From contig JAISXG010000084.1 in the NCBI GenBank assembly GCA_031270605.1, forward strand, positions 16,656 through 80,655: 64,000 nucleotides of DNA, in the 5' to 3' direction. Of this stretch, positions 34,604-42,163 are shown one piece after another; the stretch's first letter is position 1, and each line of letters opens with the position of its first letter. This DNA comes from Oscillospiraceae bacterium (GTDB lineage Bacteria > Bacillota > Clostridia > Oscillospirales > Acutalibacteraceae). Made by a program: the position numbers and the translations under genes. The notes beneath the pieces were generated by a model. The model saw only the letters and a list, made by a program, of their open reading frames with translations. It had not been told where the DNA came from and ran no database searches.

Positions 34604-35462
34604 AAATCTCAGGCACTGGGTGCAGGCGGGCTGGGCGCTGATTACAAACAGTTATGTCACGGGCTTTCTGCACGGCAAAATTTATCGCGGCCCGATCAAA
34701 AATATCTGCGTTCCGGGGCTGAACTGCTATTCGTGCCCCGGGGCGCTCGGTTCTTGCCCCCTTGGCGCTTTGCAGGCCGTTGCAGGCAGCTGGAAATACA
34801 ACGTATCCCTCTATTTAATCGGCTTTTTTATGATAGTGGGCGCGCTCGGCGGCAGATTTGTCTGCGGCTGGCTTTGCCCGTTCGGCCTGTTTCAGGATCT
34901 GCTGCATAAAATCCCCTTTCCGAAAAAGTTGCGCGGCTTTCGGGGTGACCGGACGCTGCGGTATCTCAAATATCTGATTTTACTTATTTTTGTGATTTTA
35001 CTGCCGATGTTCGCGGTGGACATCGCAGGCCAGGGTGCGCCCTATTTCTGCAAATATATCTGCCCCGCAGGCACGCTGATGGGCGGCTGGCCGCTCACAG
35101 CGCTCGACTCCGCTCTGCGCGGCGCCATCGGTTTTTTGTTTGCGTGGAAGAGTGTGATTCTGGTTGTGACAATTCTGCTGTCTGTCGTCATTTACCGCCC
35201 GTTCTGCAAATATATCTGCCCGTTGGGGGCGATTTATGCCTGCTTTAACAAGGTTTCTTTTTATAAACTGCGAGTGGATGAGCACGCCTGCACAAAATGC
35301 GGCGCCTGCGCCAGAAAATGCAAGATGGGGATTGAACCATATAAAACCCCCAACAGCCCCGAATGCATCCGCTGCGGCGACTGCACGCGCGCGTGCCCTC
35401 ATAATGCCATTTGCCCGAATATCAGCATTAAAAAAGAACCGAAAGCTGTGTGCAAAAAATAA
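34596..35462 (+). CDS. NapH/RnfB-like polyferredoxin membrane protein
   Basis: The 288-residue protein has about four membrane segments, an N-terminal Cys cluster ([20 protein letters not shown]), two NapH-type Cys-Pro motifs in each half ([37 protein letters not shown]) and a C-terminal double [4Fe-4S] ferredoxin domain ([11 protein letters not shown] and [15 protein letters not shown]). It would carry electrons from a cytoplasmic donor through the membrane. Start is TTG 34596 with GGAG upstream, overlapping the CXXC peptide gene. It is the last gene of the three-gene redox module and is followed by a terminator. Confidence 0.88.
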   Translation: MAKNLRHWVQAGWALITNSYVTGFLHGKIYRGPIKNICVPGLNCYSCPGALGSCPLGALQAVAGSWKYNVSLYLIGFFMIVGALGGRFVCGWLCPFGLFQDLLHKIPFPKKLRGFRGDRTLRYLKYLILLIFVILLPMFAVDIAGQGAPYFCKYICPAGTLMGGWPLTALDSALRGAIGFLFAWKSVILVVTILLSVVIYRPFCKYICPLGAIYACFNKVSFYKLRVDEHACTKCGACARKCKMGIEPYKTPNSPECIRCGDCTRACPHNAICPNISIKKEPKAVCKK

Positions 35463-35478
35463 AACAACATAAGAATAG

Positions 35479-35521
35479 AAGGCTTTTGCGATCATGGCCG
35501 CCATTGCAAAAGCCTTTTGTT
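35479..35521. terminator. Terminator of the redox module
   Basis: AAGGCTTTTGC and GCAAAAGCCTT form an 11-bp stem with a 16-base loop, followed by TTGTTTTG. Confidence 0.8.
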
Positions 35522-35570
35522 TTGCTGGTTTTTTGCGTCTGCAGGGGGCAGAATACATGAAAAGATATCT

Positions 35571-35749
35571 TTTATAGCCGATTAACTTGGAAATGAGCTA
35601 AAAGATTACAAGGATATTTTTTATTTTGCCCGTGCACTTGTGCGCGTGCGGCCGCCGTAGGCAGGCTTTTTCCTGTCAAGGTGGGCAACACAGCAAAATG
35701 AAAAATAGGCCGCAAGATTTAGCGCAGTTTTAAGTTAATTGGCTATAAA
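35571..35749. mobile_element. MITE-like element, copy 1
   Basis: Imperfect terminal inverted repeats TTATAGCCGATTAACTT (35572-35588) and AAGTTAATTGGCTATAA (35732-35748) match at 16 of 17 positions and enclose about 145 bases without a gene. Ends and inner edges (AAGATTACAAGGATATTTTT; ATAGGCCGCAAGATTT) resemble the element at 49119-49280. It is non-coding and must be moved in trans if mobile. The stretch 35750-35993 that follows, up to the rex promoter, is AT-rich and holds nothing I can name. Confidence 0.75.
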
Positions 35750-35993
35750 GCCAATCAAATCAAAAACAGGCTCAAGCCCGCGGTCTATTTCCCCTTTTAC
35801 AATGCTGCCCGCGGCGGCCGTTTTATAAAATGAAAAAATTCTTCTAATTTTGCAGCTTCTTTCCAACTTGATCGACTGTATCTGTTTGATGGAATTGATT
35901 TTCTGATATCTCAATAAAGTACTGTCAAAATGCATACTTTTTTGAACGTGTATTTCAACTTTGTAGACAGATATATGAATTTTTCCGTCTGTA

Positions 35994-36022
35994 TTGACAT
36001 GAAAAAACGAAATGAGTATAAT
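35994..36022 (+). promoter_or_regulatory. Consensus promoter of rex
   Basis: TTGACA (35994-35999), 17-base spacer, TATAAT (36017-36022): a perfect sigma-A consensus. The rex start is 64 bases downstream of the -10 box. Confidence 0.85.
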
Positions 36023-36023
36023 G

Positions 36024-36047
36024 ATATCGATATAAAAATATCGATAT
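36024..36047 (+). promoter_or_regulatory. Tandem palindrome operator candidate at the rex transcription start
   Basis: Two identical self-complementary decamers ATATCGATAT separated by AAAA directly follow the -10 box, so they cover the likely start site. This arrangement would suit a repressor. It does not match the Rex consensus (TTGTTAAnnnnTTAACAA), so the regulator is unknown. Confidence 0.6.
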
Positions 36048-36085
36048 ATATGATTTGTATCAAAGGGAAAAAAGGGGGAGCAGGC

Positions 36086-36736
36086 ATGTCTGAAAAAAAG
36101 CCGATTTCGCTGAATATGTATAATCGGTTGTCAACCTACCTGAATTTTTTAAAGAATCTTCCGCCCCACGCGCCCTGCAACATTTCGGCGACAACCCTTG
36201 CGCAGGAGCTTTTGCTCAATGACGTCGTCGTGCGCAAGGACCTTGCCTGCGTGAGCGACGGGGGCAAGCCGAAAATCGGTTATATCGTCGCGGACCTTGT
36301 AAAGGATATTGAGCATTTTCTCGGGCGCGACAATCTCTCAGACGCCGTTCTTGTGGGTGCGGGCAATCTCGGCAAGGCCCTGATTTCATACGGCAATTTT
36401 GAAAATTACGGCTTGAAGATCATCGCCGCGTTTGACAGCGACCCGTCACTGGTCGGCAGGGAAATTGCAAAAACCAAAATACTGGACGTTGCGAAGGCCG
36501 CAAACCTTTGCAACCGCATGAATATAAAAATTGGCATTATCACCGTTCCGGGCGTGTTCGCGCAGGAGGTGTGCGACATGCTTGTGGAAGGCGGCGTGCG
36601 GGCCATATGGAACTTTGCCCCCGTCACGCTGAAGGTGCCCGGGCGTGTGATTGTGCAAAATGAGGACATGGCGGCGTCCCTCGCCATTCTTCTCAAGCAG
36701 CTTGACGACAGCATCGCCGCATACGGGCTTGATTAG
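36086..36736 (+). CDS. rex: Redox-sensing transcriptional repressor Rex
   Basis: The 216-residue repressor binds DNA when NADH/NAD+ is low and leaves when NADH rises. An N-terminal winged helix (YNRLSTYLNFLKNL, TLAQELLLNDVVVRKDLACV) is followed by a Rossmann domain (VLVGAGNLGKALISYGNF) and the domain-swap C-terminal helix. ATG 36086 is used because AAAGGGGGAG lies six bases before it; the open frame extends upstream through the promoter and is not translated. It stands directly before adhE and the hydrogenase genes, the expected Rex regulon. Confidence 0.95.
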   Translation: MSEKKPISLNMYNRLSTYLNFLKNLPPHAPCNISATTLAQELLLNDVVVRKDLACVSDGGKPKIGYIVADLVKDIEHFLGRDNLSDAVLVGAGNLGKALISYGNFENYGLKIIAAFDSDPSLVGREIAKTKILDVAKAANLCNRMNIKIGIITVPGVFAQEVCDMLVEGGVRAIWNFAPVTLKVPGRVIVQNEDMAASLAILLKQLDDSIAAYGLD

Positions 36737-36791
36737 GCGGCGGTATGCGGCAATATATTTAGTAAAATAAAAAAGATCCCGCTTTGATTTC

Positions 36792-36803
36792 TGTTTTTTA
36801 ACA
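36792..36803 (+). promoter_or_regulatory. Possible Rex-like half palindrome before adhE
   Basis: TGTTTTTTAACA lies 28 bases before the adhE start and keeps the TGTT/AACA ends of a Rex site, but the inner bases differ from the consensus. It is offered only as a weak candidate. Confidence 0.3.
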
Positions 36804-36830
36804 CTATATTGAGGGAAAGAAGGGAACCAT

Positions 36831-39419
36831 ATGAAAAACGAGACAATCGACGTCAACAAAGTGATAGACCAGCTGGTTGCCAATGCCGAAGAGGCGCTGG
36901 CGCAGTATATCCACATGACGCAGGAGCAGATCGACGAAATCGTGCACGCGATGACCATTGCGGGCCTTGAGCGGCACCTGTATCTCGCGAAGCTCGCGGT
37001 TGAAGAAACCGGCCGCGGCGTTGTGGAAGACAAAGTGATTAAAAATATCTTTTCGACAGAATATATCTGGCACGACATTAAAAAGCAGAAAACCGTCGGA
37101 ATCGTGGACGAAAACGACATGGAGGGCTACATTGAGGTCGCCGAACCCGTCGGCGTCGTCGCGGGCGTTACGCCTGTTACGAACCCCACCTCCACCACGT
37201 TGTTTAAATCTTTGATTTGCACAAAAACCAGGAACCCCGTGATTTTCGCGTTTCATCCTTCGGCGCAGAAGTGCTCGGCCGAGGCGGCAAGAATCATTAA
37301 AGAGGCCGCAATCGCCCACGGCGCGCCCGAACACTGCATTCAGTGGATTGAAACGCCGTCCATGGACGCAACCTCGCTGTTGATGAACCACCCCGGCGTG
37401 TCGCTGATTCTTGCAACCGGCGGCGCGGGCATGGTGAAATCGGCGTACAGCGCGGGCAAACCGGCGCTGGGCGTCGGCCCGGGCAACGTGCCCTGCTATA
37501 TCAACAAAAATGTGAACATCGGCCGCGCCTGCACCGACCTGATGATTTCAAAAACCTTTGACAACGGCATGATCTGCGCGTCTGAACAGGCCGTGATCGT
37601 TGACAGGGAAATTCAGGCGGACTTTGAGCGCTACATGAAAGAAAACAACTGCTATTTCCTCAATAAAGAAGAAATTGAGAAGGTCACGGATTTTGTGATC
37701 AACCGCGAAAAGCTTTCGGTCAACCCGGTTGCGGTTGGCAAAACCGCCTGCTGGATCGCCGAACAGTCTGGCATTCAGGTGCCCCAAGGCACAAAAATTT
37801 TGCTTGCGAAATTGCCGCGGCCCGCGGCGGAATACCCCCTTTCGTTTGAAACCCTCATGCCCGTGCTTGCTTATTTCGTCAGCAAGGATGAAGAGCAGGG
37901 CTTTGCATACGCAAAGATGATGCTGGAGCTGGGCGGCCTTGGGCACTCGGCCGTGATTCACAGCGACGACGAAGACCTGTGCGTGCGTTACGGGCAGGAG
38001 ATGAAGGTCGGCCGCGTGATTATTAACTCCCCGTCCTCTCAGGGCGCGATCGGTGATATTTATAACACAAACACCCCCTCCCTCACTCTTGGCTGCGGCT
38101 CGTTCGGGCGCAACTCAACGACCTCGAACGTCTCGAGCGTGAACCTCATCAACAAAAAGCGCATCGCGCAAAGGAGGGTGAATATGCAGTGGTTTAAAAT
38201 CCCGCCGAAGATTTATTTTGAAAAAGGCAGCGTGTCATACCTTGAAAAAATGCCCAACATCTCCCGCGCGTTTATCGTGACGGACCCCATTATGGTGCAG
38301 CTTGGTTATGTGGATACTGTGCTTTACTATTTAAGAAAACGCCATTCCTATGTCCACTGCGAGATTTTTTCAGACGTTGAGCCCGACCCCTCGGTTGAAA
38401 CCATTATGAACGGCGTGCGCGCCATGAACGCGTTCAACCCGGATGTGATCATCGCCCTCGGCGGCGGCAGCGCGATTGACGCGGCGAAGGGCATGTGGCT
38501 GTTCTTTGAGAACCCGGGCACATCTTTCGACGGGCTGCGGCTGAAGTTTATGGACATCCGTAAGCGCGCTTTCAACTTCCCGAACCTCGGCAAAAAGGCG
38601 CAGATGGTCGCGATTCCCACCACCTCGGGCACAGGAAGCGAAGTCACCTCTTTCTCTGTGATTACCGACAAGCAGAACGGCAACATTAAATATCCGATTG
38701 CCGACTATGAACTCACGCCGGACGTGGCGATTATCGACCCGCAGTTTGTGACGACAATGCCAAAATCGATCACGGCCGATACGGGCATGGACGTTTTGAC
38801 CCACGCGATTGAGGCCTATGTTTCGGTGCTCGCCTCTGATTATACAAACGGCCTTGCCATCAAGGCGATTGAGCTGATTTTCAAATATCTGCCCAGAAGC
38901 TACGCAAATGAGAACGACACACGGGCAAGAGAAAAGGTGCACAACGCCTCGTGCATCGCCGGCATGGCGTTCACGAACGCCTTCCTCGGCATCAACCACT
39001 CGCTTGCGCACAAGCTCGGCGGCGAGTTCCACATCCCCCATGGCAGGGCAAACGCGATCCTGTTGCCTTATGTGATCGCATACAACGCGCAGAAGCCCGA
39101 AAAATTCCCCATCTTCCCGAAATACAGCGAGTTTAAGGCAGACTATAAATATGCCCAGATTGCGCGGCATGTGGGCCTGCCCGGTGCGACGCAGGAGGAG
39201 CAGATCGCGTCACTCATAGAAGCGGTTCGGGGCCTGATGAGAGAGCTGAATATTCCGATGAGCATCAAGGACTGCGGCGTTGACGAGGCGGAATTTTTCG
39301 CAAAGCTGCCTCTTCTTGCCGAAAACGCGTTTGACGACCAGTGCACGACCAGCAACCCCCGCTACCCGCTGATCCGCGATTTGGAAGAAATCTACAAAAA
39401 AGCATATTACGGGGAATAG
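36831..39419 (+). CDS. adhE: Bifunctional acetaldehyde-CoA/alcohol dehydrogenase
   Basis: AdhE (862 residues) reduces acetyl-CoA to ethanol in two NADH-linked steps and forms spirosomes. The N-terminal aldehyde dehydrogenase part has VTPVTNPTSTTLFKSL, GVGPGNVPCYI and the catalytic Cys in NGMICASEQAV (near 250). After a linker near residue 440 the iron alcohol dehydrogenase part has ALGGGSAIDAAKGM, GTGSEVTSFSVITD and the metal-binding GINHSLAHKLGG with HIPHGRANAILLPY. It lies 94 bases after rex and is probably under Rex control. A 213-base gap to the hydrogenase operon holds a short repeat (39466-39528). Confidence 0.97.
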   Translation: MKNETIDVNKVIDQLVANAEEALAQYIHMTQEQIDEIVHAMTIAGLERHLYLAKLAVEETGRGVVEDKVIKNIFSTEYIWHDIKKQKTVGIVDENDMEGYIEVAEPVGVVAGVTPVTNPTSTTLFKSLICTKTRNPVIFAFHPSAQKCSAEAARIIKEAAIAHGAPEHCIQWIETPSMDATSLLMNHPGVSLILATGGAGMVKSAYSAGKPALGVGPGNVPCYINKNVNIGRACTDLMISKTFDNGMICASEQAVIVDREIQADFERYMKENNCYFLNKEEIEKVTDFVINREKLSVNPVAVGKTACWIAEQSGIQVPQGTKILLAKLPRPAAEYPLSFETLMPVLAYFVSKDEEQGFAYAKMMLELGGLGHSAVIHSDDEDLCVRYGQEMKVGRVIINSPSSQGAIGDIYNTNTPSLTLGCGSFGRNSTTSNVSSVNLINKKRIAQRRVNMQWFKIPPKIYFEKGSVSYLEKMPNISRAFIVTDPIMVQLGYVDTVLYYLRKRHSYVHCEIFSDVEPDPSVETIMNGVRAMNAFNPDVIIALGGGSAIDAAKGMWLFFENPGTSFDGLRLKFMDIRKRAFNFPNLGKKAQMVAIPTTSGTGSEVTSFSVITDKQNGNIKYPIADYELTPDVAIIDPQFVTTMPKSITADTGMDVLTHAIEAYVSVLASDYTNGLAIKAIELIFKYLPRSYANENDTRAREKVHNASCIAGMAFTNAFLGINHSLAHKLGGEFHIPHGRANAILLPYVIAYNAQKPEKFPIFPKYSEFKADYKYAQIARHVGLPGATQEEQIASLIEAVRGLMRELNIPMSIKDCGVDEAEFFAKLPLLAENAFDDQCTTSNPRYPLIRDLEEIYKKAYYGE

Positions 39420-39465
39420 AGCACTTTTATATGTTAAATAAGATTGAAAACAAGCGAATCGCACT

Positions 39466-39528
39466 GCGCAAAACCTATATTCAAGACTTTCACACAGTGC
39501 TCTTTGGTGTTTTCTAACCTTATTTATG
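39466..39528 (+). repeat. Short dispersed repeat, copy 1
   Basis: A 63-base stretch in the adhE-hydrogenase gap shares about 70% of positions with 55814-55875, with the conserved cores AAAAC-TATAT, TTTCACA-GTGCT and TGTTTTCTAA. Its nature is unknown; both copies are intergenic. Confidence 0.5.
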
Positions 39529-39632
39529 ATACACAACATTTCCACTGCTGTTCAGTTCGCTGGACGGCAGTGATTATGTGAAATAGATCTCCGCGGAACG
39601 CGGTTTTGAAAAAACAAAAGAGGTGACTGAAA

Positions 39633-40133
39633 TTGGGAGACAACTTTTCCTCAAAATTTGAACGGGTATGCGCCATCCTGAACAAGTACAACCAGCGCTC
39701 GGACAAACTGATTCCGATCCTGCAGGAGGTTCAGGAAGAATACTCCTATCTGCCGGAGGACACAATGACCTACATTGCCACAGCGCTCGGCATTTCGCCG
39801 GGGGCCGTGTTCGGCGTGGCGACATTTTATTCGCACTTCACGCTCGAACCGAAGGGCAAGTACATTATCAAGGTCTGTGACGGCACCGCATGCCATGTGA
39901 AAAAGAGCGAGGATATTATCGGGGTAATCGAGAAGGAGCTCGGCCTGTCCTCCAAAAAGAAAACGTCCGACGACATGATGTTCACGCTGGAGACCGTGGC
40001 ATGCCTGGGCGCTTGCGGCCTCGCGCCTGTTGTCGTTGTGAACGACGCGGTTCACGGCGCGATGACAAAGGAAAAAACAGCGGAGCTGATTAAGCAGATC
40101 AAGGAGGAGGAACTGGCAAATGCTACTGTCTGA
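39633..40133 (+). CDS. Bifurcating hydrogenase small subunit (NuoE/HndA-like [2Fe-2S] protein)
   Basis: The 166-residue thioredoxin-like ferredoxin has the NuoE ligands: CDGTACHVKKS (first two Cys) and CLGACGLAP (second two). The N-terminal helical part (LIPILQEVQEEYSYLPEDTM) is typical. With the two following genes it forms a trimeric HydABC-type enzyme that couples NADH and reduced ferredoxin oxidation to H2 production (known for such operons, inferred here). Start is TTG 39633 with AGAGGTGA upstream. The next start lies 14 bases inside this gene, so the two are translationally coupled. Confidence 0.93.
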   Translation: MGDNFSSKFERVCAILNKYNQRSDKLIPILQEVQEEYSYLPEDTMTYIATALGISPGAVFGVATFYSHFTLEPKGKYIIKVCDGTACHVKKSEDIIGVIEKELGLSSKKKTSDDMMFTLETVACLGACGLAPVVVVNDAVHGAMTKEKTAELIKQIKEEELANATV

Positions 40134-42015
40134 TAAAATTAATTTGGAAGAAAGAAAACAACATTATCTGGATCAAACGAAGAATTACCGTTCCAAAATC
40201 GTTATCTGCGCGGGAACAGGCTGCATGGCCAACGGCTCCATGAAGGTTTATGCAAAGTTCAAAGAGGTTATCCGTGACCGCGGCCTCGACGTGACCGTTG
40301 CGCTGAAAAAAGAAAAGGCCGATTACATGCTTGTGGAAAGCGGCTGCCAGGGCTTTTGTCAGATGGGCCCGCTTGTCACGATTCTTCCCGAAGACACCCT
40401 CTACACAAAAGTGCAGGTGGAGGATGTGGAGGCCATCGTTGACCAGATGCTCACAGCAAACGGAAAAGTCGAGCACCTGCTGTTTGAGCGGCCGGATACA
40501 GGCGAAAGAATCGCCAAACAGGATAAAATCCCATTTTATGAAAAGCAGCACAGAACCATGCTTAAGCTGTGCGGTAACATAGACGTGAACGATCTGGATG
40601 AATACATCGCCAACGAGGGTTATTTTATGGCGAGAAAAGCCGTTCTCGAAATGACGGATGTGGAAATCTGCAAAGAAATCCTCGACTCCGGCCTGCGCGG
40701 CCGCGGCGGCGGCGGTTTCCCCACGGGACGCAAATGGGATTTGACCCGCGTCAATGAAAGCGACGTAAAATATGTGATTTGTAACGGTGACGAGGGCGAC
40801 CCCGGCGCGTTCATGGACCGCTGCGTGATGGAGGGCAACCCCCACAGCGTGCTGGAGGGCATGATTATTGCCGCAATGGGCGTCAACGCCACTGAAGGAT
40901 ATATTTATGTGCGAACCGAATACCCCCTTGCCGTGTCGCGGCTCAAGAGCGCGATTAAGGTTGCGCGTGAAAGCGGCATTTTGGGCAAGAATATATTTGG
41001 CTCGGGCAAGGACTTTGATATTCATGTGATGGAGGGCGCCGGCGCGTTCGTGTGCGGTGAGGAGACCGCTTTGATTTCCTCCATTGAAGGCAAGCGCGGC
41101 ATGCCAACGCTCAAGCCGCCTTTCCCTGCGCAAAAGGGTCTGTTCGGCAAACCCACGCTGATTAACAACGTTGAAACACTTGCAACCGTGCCGGTTGTGC
41201 TGCGCATGGGCGCGGAAAAATACAGCCAAATCGGCACCGCCACCGCAAAGGGAACCAAAACCTTTGCGCTCACGGGCAACGTGGCAAACACCGGCCTGAT
41301 CGAAGTGCCCTTCGGCTCGACACTGCGCCAGATCGTGGGCGAAGTCGGCGGCGGTGTGATGAACAACGACGGCACGCTGTGCGGCTGCGACTTCAAAGCC
41401 GTGCAGATCGGCGGCCCCTCCGGCGGCTGCCTGACCCAGGATCACCTTGACCTGCCCCTTGACTATGACAATTTGCAGAAAGTGGGCGCGATGGTCGGTT
41501 CCGGCGGCCTGGTGGTTATGAATCAGGGCACCTGCATGGTCAAGCTTGCGCGCTATTTCATGCAGTTTACGCAGAACGAGTCCTGCGGCAAATGCGTTGT
41601 GTGCCGGGAAGGCACACGGCAGATGCTCGCATTGCTCGACGATATTATAGAGGGCAATGCCACGCAGGAAACGCTGGATTTGCTCGAAGAGCTTGCGCAG
41701 ACTGTCAAGGTGGGGTCCCTGTGCGGCCTCGGAAAAACCGCGCCGAATCCCGTGCTGTCCACCATGCGTTATTTTAAAGACGAATATCATGCCCATGTGT
41801 TTGACAAGCGCTGCCCCACAGGCGAGTGCGAGGCACTGGCAAGTTACAGAGTGATTCCCGAAAAATGCAAATTCTGCAGCCTTTGCGCAAAGAAATGCCC
41901 GGTTGACGCGATCAGCGGCTCAAAAGGTGTTCCTTATGTGATCGACACGGAAAAATGCATTAAATGCGGCGTTTGCATCACCGTCTGCCGCTTCGGCGCA
42001 ATCATAAAAGGTTAA
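40120..42015 (+). CDS. Bifurcating hydrogenase flavoprotein subunit (HydB/NuoF-like)
   Basis: The 631-residue subunit binds FMN and NADH. Order of domains: N-terminal thioredoxin-like [2Fe-2S] (CAGTGCMANGS, then CQGFCQMGPLV); NuoF core with LRGRGGGGFPTGRKW, NGDEGDPGAFMDR and EGAGAFVCGEETALISSIEG; the [4Fe-4S] site ESCGKCVVCREGTRQ; and a C-terminal 2x[4Fe-4S] ferredoxin (CKFCSLCAKKC and CIKCGVCITVC). This architecture is that of HydB/HndC of NADH-dependent [FeFe] hydrogenases. It overlaps the previous gene by 14 bases. Confidence 0.95.
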   Translation: MLLSDKINLEERKQHYLDQTKNYRSKIVICAGTGCMANGSMKVYAKFKEVIRDRGLDVTVALKKEKADYMLVESGCQGFCQMGPLVTILPEDTLYTKVQVEDVEAIVDQMLTANGKVEHLLFERPDTGERIAKQDKIPFYEKQHRTMLKLCGNIDVNDLDEYIANEGYFMARKAVLEMTDVEICKEILDSGLRGRGGGGFPTGRKWDLTRVNESDVKYVICNGDEGDPGAFMDRCVMEGNPHSVLEGMIIAAMGVNATEGYIYVRTEYPLAVSRLKSAIKVARESGILGKNIFGSGKDFDIHVMEGAGAFVCGEETALISSIEGKRGMPTLKPPFPAQKGLFGKPTLINNVETLATVPVVLRMGAEKYSQIGTATAKGTKTFALTGNVANTGLIEVPFGSTLRQIVGEVGGGVMNNDGTLCGCDFKAVQIGGPSGGCLTQDHLDLPLDYDNLQKVGAMVGSGGLVVMNQGTCMVKLARYFMQFTQNESCGKCVVCREGTRQMLALLDDIIEGNATQETLDLLEELAQTVKVGSLCGLGKTAPNPVLSTMRYFKDEYHAHVFDKRCPTGECEALASYRVIPEKCKFCSLCAKKCPVDAISGSKGVPYVIDTEKCIKCGVCITVCRFGAIIKG

Positions 42016-42023
42016 GGGAGGTA

Positions 42024-42136
42024 GCGTGAAAGATGAATCTTTCACGCGGGATTTCTGCCTTTCGCGCCAAAGAGGTCGGCGCGAATTTCATGCTTTTCAG
42101 AATGAAAAGCAAAAGCCTGAAAACGTCAGAAATCCC
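42024..42136 (+). other. Palindromic structured element upstream of and in frame with hydA
   Basis: Four perfect inverted repeats nest in 113 bases. GCGTGAAAGAT/ATCTTTCACGC (42024-42034 / 42037-42047) comes first. Then an outer stem GGGATTTCTG/CAGAAATCCC (42048-42057 / 42127-42136) encloses TTCGCGCC/GGCGCGAA (42061-42068 / 42078-42085) and TGCTTTTCA/TGAAAAGCA (42091-42099 / 42103-42111), a three-way junction. A strong Shine-Dalgarno GGGAGG (42016-42021) and GTG 42026 precede it, and the frame stays open through it into hydA. Confidence 0.8.
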
Positions 42137-42163
42137 CACTTTGCGAAAGGAATGAAAATTAAT

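Noticed and set aside
36737..36830. Clear Rex operator before adhE
   Set aside because: Only a partial TGTT/AACA palindrome is visible; the inner bases do not match, so it is listed with low confidence only.
40123..41796. 557-codon open frame on the minus strand
   Set aside because: Antisense to the hydrogenase flavoprotein subunit; His/Cys/Ala-rich shadow sequence.
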